A DNA stretch of 64,000 bases from Petaurus breviceps papuanus. Lineage: Eukaryota; Chordata; Mammalia; Diprotodontia; Petauridae. Every line of letters begins with the position of its first letter. Positions within the stretch are counted from its first letter, which is position 1. The notes beneath the pieces are model-generated. The model was not told the DNA's origin and searched no databases. It worked only from the letters and a program-made list of their open reading frames with translations. Of the stretch, positions 34,201-45,319 are shown piece after piece. Where the stretch lies: contig JAMXIF010000003.1 of assembly GCA_028583685.1 (NCBI GenBank), positions 59,126,913-59,190,912 on the forward strand, written 5' to 3'. The translations under genes and the position numbers were made by a program.

Positions 34201-35213
34201 AGGACCTCTTCTACCTTATAGCTTATTAGTTTTATTGCTTATTTTTTTCCCCAAAAGAGACCACTTCACTAGAGACTTTATCCTCATTTCCAACTGTCCC
34301 AAGTTCAACATCTGGGCTGTGGATCACTTAAATTCTAAGATTTGGAAAGTAAGTCCTTTTTTAAACAAAATCATTAAAATAACTACAGGTAAAAAAGATG
34401 GCAGAGTATAGACAGCAATTCAGCTGAACTCTCCCAACATTCCCCTCCAAAACACTATAAAATAACACTTCAATTCAAATTCTGGAGTGTAAACATCAAC
34501 AAAATTTCAGGGTGAGATATTTTTCCAGCCCTAGACAACTTAGTAGGTTGTCAGGAGGAGTCTGTGACATGGGGTAGGGAGTCTACCCAGCACAGTGCAG
34601 TACACACCAAAGAAATACCAGCAGCCAGACTTAGAGGCAGCTGTCCTCAGGACAGAGGCAACTTTGGGAGCTCTCAGCCCATAGATATTAAGAGGGTTCA
34701 GACTAGTCAGAAAAATATTACAAAGGAGCCTTGCTGGCACTGGGTACAATACACTGCTATATTGCCTATATACAGTCCCAGGGGGCTAAAGAGGGCATTA
34801 GTGCTTGGGGGCCACAAAAGACCAGGAGACCTAGTTAAGAGTTCCAGGGCCAAAAGAAACAATATCAGTCCACATAAATTGTCAGCATTTCTATATATTA
34901 CCAACGAACCAGCAGGAAGAGATATAAAGAGAAATTCCATTTGAAATAACTGCAGCCAATATAAAATACTTGGGAGTCTACTGGCCAAGATAAACCCCAG
35001 GACAACATGAACACAATCACAAGACACTTTTCACAAAAATACAGATCTAAACAATTGTAGAAATATTAATTGTGCACAAGTAGATCAAACCAATATAATT
35101 CTGCATAAATTAATGAATTAATTCAGTGCCTTACCAATCAAATTACCAAAAGTTATTTTATAAAGCTAGAAAAAAATAATAAAATTAATCTGGAAGGACA
35201 AAAAAGTCAAGAA

Positions 35214-35412
35214 CAGAGGTTGAGAACCTGCTCCCTGGAGGTTACATGAGGCCTTCTAGTCCTCAGTGGCCTTTTGACTGAGTTCAAGTTTTACAGAAAA
35301 AAATACTTTTATTAAGGGGGTTTGTTCTGTGAAGTTTGGATCCAATCAAAGGCTGCACTTTAGGACCTAGAGGGCCACATATGGCTTATAGGCTGCAGAT
35401 TTCCCAATCCTG
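35214..35412. mobile_element. Foldback hAT-type MITE with 8-bp TSD
   Basis: 199 bp. Its left half is the imperfect reverse complement of its right half almost end to end: cagaggttgagaacctg at the left faces a right end that reads caggattgggaaatctg when reverse-complemented. The arms meet near 35310. A perfect 8-bp duplication gtcaagaa lies at 35206-35213 and 35413-35420, within L1 ORF2 text that reads through when the element is removed. An 8-bp duplication and these ends fit the hAT superfamily. There is no transposase. Confidence 0.93.
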
Positions 35413-36416
35413 GTCAAGAATATCAAAGGAATCAATAAAAAAGATATGGAGGAAGGTACCCTAGTAGTTCCATATATCAAACTATATTACAAAGTGGTCA
35501 TTGTGAAAACAATCTGGTACTAGCTAAGAAATAGAATGGTGGATCAGTGGAATACATTAGGTACAAAATATATAATATTAAATGACTACAGTAATGTAAC
35601 ATTTGAAAAACCCAAGGATCCAAGCTTTTGGGACAAGAACTTACTATTTAACAAAAAATGTTGGGAAAATTAAAAATCTTTTTGGAAGAAACTAGGTATA
35701 AATCAACACATCACATTCTATACCAAGATAAGGTAAAAATGGATACATGATTTATATATAAAGGGTGACATCATAAGCAAATTAGGGGAGCATGGAAAAT
35801 TTTACCTGTCAGATCTGTGAACAAGGAAAGAATCTTGCAAGAAACTAGGGGAAAATTTTACCACAAGTTTTTCTGATAAAGGCCTCATTTCTCAAATATA
35901 TAGAGAACCGGGACAAATGTATAACATGAGTCATTCCTCAATTGATAAATGATCAGAGGATACGAATAGACAATTTTCAGAAGAAATCAAAGCTAACTAT
36001 AGACATATGAAGAAGAGCTCTAAATAATGACTGATTAGAGAAATGTAAATTAAAATAACTCTGAGATACTACCTCACACCTATTAGATTGGCTACATGAC
36101 AGAAAAGGAAAATGACAGATATTAGGGGAGATGTGGAAAAATTGGGACATGTTGGTGGAGCTGTGAACTGATCCAACTACTCTGGAGAGAAATTAGAAAC
36201 TATGCACAAAGGACTAGAAAACTGTGTATACCCTTTGACCCAGCAATACCCCTACTAGGTCTATATTCTAAAGAGATCAAAGAAAAGGGGAAAGAAGCCT
36301 GTTTATACAAAAAGATGTATAGTAGCTCCTTTTGTGGTGGCAAAGCTTTTGAAATTGAGGGGATGCCCATCAATTGGTGAATGGCTTAACATATTTTAAT
36401 ATGTGATTGTGAAGGA

Positions 36417-36676
36417 ATGTTGTTGTTTAGTCATTTTTCAAACCTGTTTGATTCTTCATGACCCCTTTTGGGATTTTCTTAGTAAACATACAAGAGTCAT
36501 TTGCCATTTCCTTTTCCAGCTCATTTTACAGATGAGGAAACCAAGGCATATAATGTTAAGTGACTTCCTCAGGATCACATAGCTATTAAGTGTCTGAGGC
36601 TGGATTTGAACTCAGGAAAAATAATCTGTCTGATTTCAAGCCCTGAACACCATCCACTTCACCACCTAGCTGCCAT
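36417..36676 (-). mobile_element. SINE with RTE/BovB-like tail, antisense, inside L1
   Basis: Starts at the tail 'ttgttgtttagtcatttttc', then 'gccatttccttttccagctc', 'cagatgaggaaaccaaggca', 'gtgtctgaggctggatttga' and 'caccacctagctgcc'. L1 text ('gtgattgtgaaggaatg' and 'gaggatggttttagaaaaac') continues on both sides. Confidence 0.9.
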
Positions 36677-37080
36677 TAGAATGAGGATGGTTTTAGAAAA
36701 ACCAGAGAAGACTTACAAACTCATGTAAAGTGAAGTGAGCCAAACCAGGAAAACATGGTACACAGTGATAGCAATGATCAACTCTGTTTGACTTAACTAT
36801 TCTGATCAATACAATGATCCAAGACAATTCTGAAGGACTTATGATGAAAATGCTATCCACCTCCAGAGACAGATAGATGGAGTTTGAATGTATAATTTTT
36901 TTCAGTTTATTTTTCTTATTTGTTTTGCAATATTGGTATTATGTAAATATATTTTGCATGATTTCAGTTGTATAATTGCTACCCCATTTTTTGCCTTCTC
37001 TTTGGGTTGGGAGGACAAGACAGAATTTGGTATCTCACAAAAAATTTAAATGAATGTTAAGAATAATCAGTTGAAAAATA

Positions 37081-39427
37081 AAAACTGCCCAAAGTGGTTA
37101 CAGGAAGAAAAAGCCCATAATCAAGGGGTGTGGGGGGAAGAGTGATGGGGGGGGGATAAAAGGAATAAACAACAGAAAAATCTAGGGCATTAAGAGCTCA
37201 ATGCTAGAATCCTGAAGCTTATTTTATACATTGCTTGCCCAAAAGGACCTTCAGGTGGGTCCCAAATCAATAGACCTAAAGACAGATGAAGTTAAACTGC
37301 TCCAGGTCTGCTACAAAGTTGGATTTATTTGGGGATTTTTACTTACAAAAATTTGGGAAAGCTTTAGGAAACACTCTGGGGGGGTTACTCAAGCTTCCCC
37401 AATTTCACCAACACCCTGGCATGCAACAGTATGGTATCTACTTCAAGCAACTTTCTATTGATTATTGATCATGGGTGAACTACATTACTGTGTTGGTGGA
37501 GATAGTAACATGCTGAAATTACAGATCCCTTGTATGCTGAAAGAAAGCAGAAAGCGAGTTATGGTTTCTATGGTGCCCAATTTGTTTATGTGAAGCCTAT
37601 GTCTTCCAATTACTAAAAAAAAGTTAGATTATGATTAATTCCTCAAACATGAAAAATACTTGACTGTATTACTTATGACTTCTATGAACAAAGGTCCATT
37701 TTGTTTCTTTTCTATTTTGTCAAATGTATAACTTAGTGATCTCCTCAACAATTTAAATAAGAAGCAAAATGTAATGCCCTGTTAAATTTCTTAATGGTGC
37801 ATGTTTAAAACTGTCATGATCATTTCTACAATATAACTAATGAGTAAGCAATTAAAGACTAAAATAATGAACAGAATGATTTAAAATGAGAATCATGTCT
37901 GACTTATTTAGCCTACAGTGATATTCCTACTATTAGTAATGAATTCAGGTTTCAGTGTCTTTGTGATGGTATTTTCCATCACTATCTTTCAGAGAGCTTA
38001 TCCTGTTGACGACGTTCACAAAAAAAGGGTCATTTATTCTAGCAACACCTATTTGTAGCAATAAGATAGAAATAGCAAAAGATTTAACATACTCATGATA
38101 AGAGAAATGTTTAGGAGTCCACCCAAAATTTTTAAACAAACCAAAAGAGAAAAGTTTATAAAATTTAGAATACAGACCATCTATTTTAAATATATTTATC
38201 TATAGATACATATACACACATATATACACACATATAAATCATGAGAGGCTCTCTCACTTACTAACCTATTCATTAATCAATCTCCATTGCTTTAGTTAAA
38301 CCCTATAATGGATGATGTCTAGTGACAGTAGGGATTTACCTTAGATATTAGGATTTTTCAAAAGGCCAACAATGCTAGAGCAGGAGAAATGTCAAAGGGA
38401 AAATATGAAGCTAAAATACAGTCCCAGAAAATCTTTGTCAGCCTCTGACATTTGTATATTAAAAATATGTTACACATGAAAAATCTGCTTTATGATGAAA
38501 ATGTACAAAATCTTTTCTGAAATGTACCCAACTTTATTGGCTCAAACAACACTTAAGCCCATATGATTGATTCTACCATTACACAGTTGTGTCAACATTC
38601 TGAAAATAAATCAACTCCCAACCAGACCCCCCAAAATATACACATTCTGAGTGTCATCCCGAAATTAAACTCGATCACAGATTATCTTTTCATTTCTACA
38701 TCCAGTATATTTGACAAAAAGTTTATAAATTTCCACCCTTCGTTCCTTGCCCCTTACCCTTACTTACCTGTCTTCAGAAGAATTTTGATCAATTTAAAAT
38801 GGCTTGTCTTTTAATGGAAGCTGCAGGCTCTGGAAAAGTGAGGAAACTCCTTTGAGGATCATCCTTGCATTTTTTCCTCTCTTTAAGCTGAAAAGGGCAC
38901 TAAAAATGAAGCAGGTGAAGACCCAATTCATTGACACCCATAGGGAGGCTTTGGTCTCTGAAATTTACTGACACCCAGTAGGAAGTCTTTGCCTGAAAAT
39001 ACCCTTAAAGTGTGAAAAAGAAAATTTCTCAATAGTCTATTTTGACCAGAACTTGAAATCAAGAGGTTGTTTTGATTGTTAAGATACCCCAAAGCTGGAA
39101 ATTTAGAACTCATCATCAAAAATTGCAGAAAAATTAATTTTTTTGCAAAATAAATAAGCATTTGGCACAACAATATTCCTTGAAACCAAGGACCATTTGA
39201 CTTATAGTAGTTGCCCTTTGATGATTTTTACTTAGTCCCCATCCAAATCAGAACCACATGAAAGATTTGCCCTCTTAAGCAAGAATAACTGACTTGACCT
39301 TCTGCACGTGGGTCTGCAATGAAAATGTATATATTTGAGACATGAACTGAGGTTAAAATTTCTGATTTTTTAGTATCTTTACTAGTTTCTTTTCTTTGTC
39401 TCTCTCCCTCATTTGGAAGGATACAAT
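37081..39427. other. Mostly unassigned, repeat-poor
   Basis: Contains G-runs at 37127-37156 and 37380, a tata/acac low-complexity patch at 38190-38240, and a weak direct repeat 'ttgacaccca'/'ctgacaccca' around 38929 and 38966. No gene or clear repeat was recognised over 2.3 kb. Confidence 0.4.
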
Positions 39428-39429
39428 TT

Positions 39430-39526
39430 AATACATTTTATTAAGTTCCTGCTATATATTAGATGCTGTGTTACATATTGAGAATATGAAGATCAAAAAG
39501 AAAACAGGTCTGTCCCTGAAGCAATG
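39430..39526 (-). mobile_element. L2-clade 3' fragment, antisense
   Basis: 'acattttattaagttcctgc', 'tagatgctgtgttacatatt' and 'aacaggtctgtccctgaagc' are the antisense L2 3' end. It runs directly into a sense L2 piece. Confidence 0.65.
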
Positions 39527-40562
39527 TATCCTTAATTCGATATGTCCAAAACAGGACTGCTTAGTTTTCTCCCCCAACCCACTGAATTTCTTAATTATTC
39601 TATTATCTTTCTGAACTTCTTTGTTTCTGTTGAGAGCAATATAATTTGTTCCAGTCTCACTGGTTCATAGCCTTATTATCTGCAACTCTTCACTACCACC
39701 AAATGAAATAAGTTGCCAAAACTTGCCGTGTCTTCCTTTAACAGACCCCTCCAAAAACCACTACTGTACATCAGGCCCTCACCATTACTACTGTAACAGC
39801 TTCCTGATTTATCTCCCTACCTCAAGCTTCAACCCACTTCAATTGATACTCCACACAGCTGCCTAAGAGACATTTCTCAAGTACAGATCTGACTATGTAA
39901 CTCTTACTCAATTTCCAATGACTTCCTATTAACTCTAGATAAAAGTAAGCTCCTCAGTATGGCTTTTAAAGCCCTTCACAAGCAATCTCCAACCTATTTA
40001 ATCTATTCTTTTGAGGTTCATTATACATTACATTATAACTTGGCTTATATAAGAGAACGAATGTGTTCAAGCTAGAAGACCTAGGAAGGTGATCTTAAAT
40101 CACCTTTGGAGTGTTCAAAAAGGGAAAGATTCCAATTTCAGGGAAGGTAAAGTAGAGGACATGCCAGAGCATTATCGCCAGGCCTAAATGATCAGAAAAG
40201 CCATGGTAAGCTTGAGGAGCTTCAGTTAAAAATTAAGTTCAAAGACTCAGATAACAGCCTGCTGATATGAGGACATCACTCCTACTCACACACTGTACAA
40301 TCCAGTCACACTGCCTTCTTTGTTCCTCACCTGACACTCTATCTCCTGTCTTTGTACTTTTGCTTCAGAAATACTTGGAATGAAATCCTTTCTTTCCTCT
40401 ATCTCCTATAGTTCCTTTAAGATGTACTTCAAGAACTATCTTCAGCAAAAATTCTTTCCTAATGCCCCCCAAGTGATAGTACCCTTCCTCCCAAACTACC
40501 TTGGATTTGACTATAATATATACATTATGTATATATGCCTTTATTCACTTTATATTTATGTT
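39527..40562 (+). mobile_element. L2 LINE, ORF2 C-terminal region to 3' end
   Basis: 'tgtccaaaacaggactgctt' (the SKTELL block of L2 reverse transcriptase), 'gccctcaccattactactgt', 'cttcaattgatactccacac', 'aaagcccttcacaagcaatc', then after an unrelated-looking 220-bp part (about 40034-40256) 'caatccagtcacactgcctt', 'cctttaagatgtacttcaag'. Frame broken. It meets an antisense L2 end at 40563. Confidence 0.82.
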
Positions 40563-40563
40563 G

Positions 40564-41190
40564 AATATCAATCAATAAACATTTATTAAACTCCTACCAT
40601 GTGCCAGGCACTGTGCTAAATGCTGGAGAAGCAAAAAGAGGCAAAAACAGTCCCTGCTCTCAAAGAGTTTGTAATCTAATGGAAGACATGAAAACACATA
40701 TATACAAAGCAAGCTATATATACAGGATAAAAAGGAGGAGAAAATTAACAAGGAGTAGACACTAGAATTAAGAGGGGCTGGGGAAAACTTTCAGTAAAAG
40801 ATAGAATTTGAGTTGGGACTTAAAGGAATCTAGGGAAGTCAGTAGTTGGAGTAGAGGAGAGAGGGAATTCCAGCCATGGGGGATAGCCAGAGAAAAGGCG
40901 TGAGGCCAAGGGAAAGTGTCTGGTATATGCAATGGCCAGGAGCTCAGTGTCACTGGCTTGAAGACTCCATGTTGGGGAGTATGGTGCAAGAAGACTGGTG
41001 AGGTATGATAGGCTATAAAGAGCTTTGAGTGATAGAGTTTTTGCATATGATCCTGGTGGTAACAGGGAACCACTGGAGTTTATTGAGTAGGGGGTAATGT
41101 GATCAGACCTACAATTTAGAAAAATCACTTAAGGTAGCTGAATGGAAGATGCATTGAAGTGGGAAGAATTCAGGCAGAATATGTATTTAG
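40564..41190 (-). mobile_element. L2-clade LINE, antisense, 3' part
   Basis: 'caataaacatttattaaact', 'gtgccaggcactgtgctaaa', 'gggacttaaaggaatctagg', 'gggaaccactggagtttatt' and 'gtgatcagacctacaattta' run from the 3' end inward. Together with the preceding sense L2, the two copies lie tail to tail. Confidence 0.9.
40768..41128 (-). pseudogene. L2 ORF2p C-terminal remnant
   Basis: Two overlapping minus-strand frames. One (41128-40820) reads 'YLTSLLAPYSPTWSLQASDT' and 'AIAYTRHFPLASRLFSGYP', matching the L2 C-terminal text (LTPYSPPRTLRSSDTGLLAVPRTRH…). The other (41073-40768) carries on with 'LTSLDSFKSQLKFYLLLKVF', matching SFKSQLKSHLLQEAF. At least one frameshift separates the matching parts. 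This is the part of the LINE protein after the reverse transcriptase. Confidence 0.85.
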
Positions 41191-41234
41191 TAGATAATTG
41201 TAGTTTTTTCCCTTCTAATGTAAACTCTTTACAA

Positions 41235-41480
41235 TGAAGGGCAGCTGATGATGCAATGGTTAGAGCATTGGGCTTGAAGTCAGGAAGACCTAAGCTTGAG
41301 ATGAGCATCAGAACTATCTAGGTAACCCTTGTCAAGTCACTTAACCTCTATCTGCTTGAGTTTCCTTAACTAAAAAAATACAGGTAATAATAAAACCTTC
41401 CTCACAAGGTTGTTGTGAGGATCAAGAGATATTGGTAAAAAGTAATTAGTACAGTGCCTGGCACAGAGTAGATTATTCCC
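41235..41480 (+). mobile_element. MIR-type SINE
   Basis: 'gggcagctgatgatgcaatg', 'gcattgggcttgaagtcagg', 'gtcaagtcacttaacctcta', 'caaggttgttgtgaggatca' and 'acagtgcctggcacagagta' give a nearly complete MIR-like element with a tRNA head. Confidence 0.85.
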
Positions 41481-41494
41481 TTCTCCTTCCCATC

Positions 41495-41575
41495 CCTTTA
41501 CATTATTTGTACTTGTATCCTCAGCACCTAGCCTGGCACACAGTAGGTGCTTAAAAAATATTTGTTGATTGTTGT
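41495..41575 (+). mobile_element. L2 LINE 3' terminus
   Basis: 'ctcagcacctagcctggcac', 'acagtaggtgcttaaaaaat' and 'ttgttgattgttg' are the last 80 bp of L2. Confidence 0.82.
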
Positions 41576-41789
41576 TAGGAGAATGGATTGGACAAACTCA
41601 GAATTTTTTTCCCCCAGAGAGATGTGGATAAGATTTGATAGCAGCTTCCTTGAAGTGCTGCAATCAAAGGTCAGAACTAGGAAAGAAAAAGCTTTTTAAG
41701 TTAATTTGATGAAAAAAATTGCTAACTGTTCAAATGTGTGATGGGCTGCCTCAGTAAATACTATATATAATGCATCCTGCTGCACTAGA

Positions 41790-41858
41790 GTTCTCCAAGT
41801 ATGAGGTGGACTTGAGGGCCACCTAGGTCCCTTTTAGCTCAGAGATTCTGTTTTAAAA
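41790..41858 (+). mobile_element. MIR3-like tail fragment
   Basis: 'ggtggacttgagggccacct' and 'gtcccttttagctcagagat' match the marsupial SINE end 'gactagatgacctctgaggtcccttccagctc'. Confidence 0.5.
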
Positions 41859-41907
41859 ATCATTAAGACACCAATAGTTCACCACTAGGGAAGAAGAAGG
41901 GTACCAA

Positions 41908-42083
41908 TCCTCGTTCCCTAATGTGAATCTTTCACGTTGCATATTTCAAAAGTAATATTTTAGAGGTTAACGTGCTATGTTCTGAGGTTGAGACATCCTT
42001 GTTCCCTAATGTGAGTTTTTCACACTGTATATTTCAAAAGTAATATTTTAGAAGCTAATATGCTACATTCTGAGGCTGAGACA
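41908..42083. repeat. 88-bp tandem duplication
   Basis: Copy 1 is 41908-41995 and copy 2 is 41996-42083, with no gap. They align base for base with 13 differences, all of them transitions (C/T or A/G), including one CG/TA doublet. The unit is not a repeat family that I recognise. Confidence 0.95.
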
Positions 42084-42911
42084 TCCAGACAGGATGAAAA
42101 TCCAGACTAGAAACATACAGCAGTGCTGTTAAAAGGATTACACAATGTAACTTAGGAAGTTTGAAGATAACACCAGGACTTCAATGTAGGGCATGATGCA
42201 GGCTTTGCTTTACTTGTATCCACATCTGAGCCCTACCATCTGTCACCTGGAAGCAGCAGGGTAATGTCACCTCAGGCCTGGTTTATCAAACTTTCACATA
42301 TTGGGCCAACCATTAATCCAGCATAAAACATGATTTATTTCTTCACATCTTTTTTGTTGCTGTTGTTGTCAGTTGATCATACTTAAGCCCATCACAGTCC
42401 TGCCAGACTTTCCATCTGCATGTTCCAGAGGAAGGATGCAATATTGGCTAAGGCTCTCTGGCATCACTTCCCCAGGGTTTCCACCACGGGTGTCAGTGAG
42501 GTCAGTCTGCATAATATGAAACTAAAAATAGGGAGAGGCCCAGCAGGATCAAAGAAAACAATCTACACCACTGAAATATTGGTGGGACTAAGAAAAAGTT
42601 TTTAGCATTTAGGCTATGTTTAAAATAAGTTTGCAGCAGATCCTGGTCTAGGGCTCTGTTGATGTGTTCTGTAAATGTGAAGCCCTCACTTTGTCAGCCT
42701 TACATTGTTAACTGATAAAGAGAGCTAGTCTTATTCTCTGCAATGCAGCTGTTTCCCATCTATTGGTTGCTTCTCTTTAATTCTCTATTCCACTTTCCCT
42801 GGTAAAAGCACGAAGGTTAGATGCAGCAGGGACAAACAACAATGTACATTCAAAAATGTCTTTGTCATAAATGAAGTTATTGTATGCTCGGTTTTATAAA
42901 GGAGACTTGGG
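42084..42911. other. Repeat-free block, possible regulatory DNA
   Basis: About 830 bp with no recognised repeat and slightly higher GC. It has a perfect MEF2-type word ctaaaaatag (42522-42531) and a SOX-type aacaatg near 42839. Such words also occur by chance. No open frame of note. Confidence 0.35.
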
Positions 42912-43449
42912 AAATCTGGCATTTATTCAAAGTAACTAAAGTGCTCCAGGCACTGTGCTAAGCACAGGAAGTACAAAGAAAAGCAAAAAAAAGAAAAAAA
43001 AAAGATTCCTGCCCTCAAGGAGCTCCTTTTTTAGTGGGGGAGCATGGTGGAGACAATATGCAAATAACTGTGTACATATAAGACACAGGCAGTGGAAATG
43101 GGATATAACATCAAAGGAAAGAGACTTGCAGCAGAGGGCAAGGGTGAGGGAATGATGAGAGAAGAGCATTTAGTAGATGGCTGGCTTTGAGATGAGGCTT
43201 AATGGAAATCTAGGAGTCAGCACTAAAAAAGAGAGAGAACATTCTGGTCATGGGGGAACAGCCATGGAGTTGAAAGATGAAGTATTGTATGTGAGGAACA
43301 GCAAGAAAGCAAATCTAACTGGATCTTACAGTGTGTGGAGTCAAATAAAGTATAAGAATACTAAAAAATAGCAATAGGCCAGATTGTGAATGCCTCTAAG
43401 TATTATGTTTAATCCTGGAAGTATTGGGGAGTCACTGGAGTTTACTGAG

Positions 43450-43536
43450 TATACACACAACACACACACATGTATGTGTATTTGTGTGCACATGTGTGTA
43501 TACATATGTGTATATATGTATATACACATACATATA
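43450..43536. repeat. CA/TATG-rich simple repeat
   Basis: acacacaac… passing to tatgtgtata words, inside the antisense L2. Confidence 0.9.
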
Positions 43537-43599
43537 TGACTCACACTGAAGTCATGAATCTGAGTGACTGGAAGGATGGTTATGTCTTCAAAAGTAATA

Positions 43600-44110
43600 G
43601 AATTCTAGAGAAGGGAGGTTTTGAGGAGGGAGAAAGATAATGAATTCTGCTTTGCACTAGTTCCATTTGAGATGCCTATAGACAATTCAATTTGAGATAT
43701 CTAAAAGGTAATTGGTGATATGAGTCTTGATGTCAGAAGAGAGATTAGGGCTGGATGTATAGATCTGGGGATCATTTACAAAGACAATAATTAAGCCAAT
43801 GGGAGTTGATGAGATTTCTGAGATAATAAAGAAGGTAAAGAAAAGGCCAAGGACAGACCCTTGAATTATGCCTATAACTAGTGAGTGTCACCTGAATGAA
43901 GATGAAGCAGAAAAAAATTGAGAGGTGGTCAAAGAGGAGATTTAATAAAGAGTAATATCACAAAAAATCCTGGAGATATAGAGTACACAAAAGGAGGTAG
44001 CAATTAACAGTATCAAAGGTTGAAGTCTAGAAGGACAAGGAAAAAGAAAAGACCATTGAATTTGGGAAGTAAGACATCCCTTATGACTTTAGAGAGGGTA
44101 GTTTCAATTG
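43600..44110 (-). pseudogene. L2 reverse transcriptase remnant
   Basis: Reverse-complement translation around 43640-43790 gives FVNDPQIYTSSPNLSSD, then ITNYLLDIS and later RHLKWN, against the L2 reverse transcriptase text YADDSQIYISSPDLSPEL…NCLLDISTWMSNRHLKLNMSKTEL. The catalytic YADD is altered to a VND-like word, and stops and frame breaks occur. The rest up to 44110 follows the finger/palm part in weaker form. L2 reverse transcriptase is long extinct in mammals. Confidence 0.75.
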
Positions 44111-44236
44111 AAAGGATAAGACAGGTTGCCAAATTGCAGGCAGTTTAGGAATAAGAGGAGAGGAAGCAGAGACGCATAGTGTAGACAGCATTCTTAAAAA
44201 GAAAAGAGTTAAAAGAGCAATAGCTAACAGGGATAG

Positions 44237-44752
44237 TATAATGGGAATGGGGATTCGAAGATCTTCCCTGCTCTTTAATAAGCCTAGGGGAATTTGAAGA
44301 CCTTTCTTGCTTTGAAAGTAAACTCCCCCCAATAGGCTGAATGTAGTCACATGGAGCCTGTGGTGGAAGGAGTTTACTGAAGGGTGGAACAGAGCCCACA
44401 GGAAGCTGGTGGTCAGAGCCAGAGAGATGGTGAGAGAGAGAAAGGATGCTCAGGCAAGGAGTTAGTCAGGTTTGTGAGTAAAATATTGACCTTGTATTGG
44501 TTTGTGGGAAGGCTAAAGGATGGCACTATTTTCTACTACATTGTGGTGCATTAACTTCTATGTTGTTATGATGGATTTGGTTTCCTGATGTCGGGATTTG
44601 GTTTCCTGATGTCTGATTAAATGTTTTGCTTCTGTCCTCTATATGGAGAGTTTGTCATATTTTGCAATCGAGCACCATGTGGGAATATTTATAGTCACGA
44701 TCAGTACATTTATCATGATCGTAGGTGCGGTAAATATTGCATTGACACTACA
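44237..44752 (+). mobile_element. LTR fossil related to family A, inside L2
   Basis: About 516 bp, starting tataatgggaatgggg and ending gacactaca. The first 130 bp match the family A LTRs (shared 'taggctgaatgt', 'gtcacatgga'). A 21-bp unit ggatttggtttcctgatgtc is duplicated at 44573-44613. 5-bp flanks gatag (44232-44236) and gatgg (44753-44757) differ at one base, and L2 text resumes on both sides. Solo LTR, no internal part. Confidence 0.75.
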
Positions 44753-45319
44753 GATGGTAGGATCAAGTAAGGGTTTGTTTTTTTTAATCATAAGTAGACA
44801 CATAAGCATGTGCATACACATCTAGGAAGGACCCAGTAGATAATTAGAAACTGAAGGTTAGAGAAAGAATAGGGATAATACTGGAAGCAATCTGCTAGTG
44901 AATAAAAGAGATGGGATTAAAGACACATGTAGAGTGATTTATCTTGGCAAGGAGAACCTCTTCATGGGAGAGGAGTAAAGAACAGAGTGGTGAAAGATAC
45001 CTGAATGATGTGAAATGAGGATAAAAGAGAGGACTCTCATCCAATTATTTTTTCTTTCTTTTGGGGGGATGAAATAGGAGACAAGATCATCAGCTCATAA
45101 GAGTGTGGTCAGGAGCTCCATGAGAGGTTTGAAGACTGGATGTAAAAGCTAAGAATGGGTTCTGTGGTTAGTAGGATAGCAAGTTGCTTAAGGAAGTATT
45201 AAAAGATTAACTTGCTCACTGAGGGGCCAGTCAAAATTATGTAATATAAATTTGTAGCCTACTCAATCAGCATGGTTCCCAGCACCACTTAGCAATACAG
45301 CAATAACAACAGAAGTAAA

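Larger units (their letters stand above)
34376..37080 (+). mobile_element. L1 with 5' UTR joined to the end of ORF2; carries two insertions
   Basis: 34376-34860 is L1 5' UTR-like ('aaaagatggcagagtataga', 'agctctcagcccatagatat', 'ggttcagactagtcagaaaa'). It is followed directly by late ORF2 text ('ttgtcagcatttctatatat', 'agaaattccatttgaaataa'), the 'ccctttgacccagcaatacc' block and a full 3' UTR. ORF1, the endonuclease and most of the reverse transcriptase are absent. A hAT-type element (35214-35412) and a SINE (36417-36676) lie inside. Either a deleted copy or two adjacent pieces. Confidence 0.78.

Noticed and set aside
43450-43536. CRISPR-like or satellite periodicity
   Set aside because: It is a CA/TATG microsatellite. 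No spaced direct repeats of CRISPR type occur anywhere in the window.
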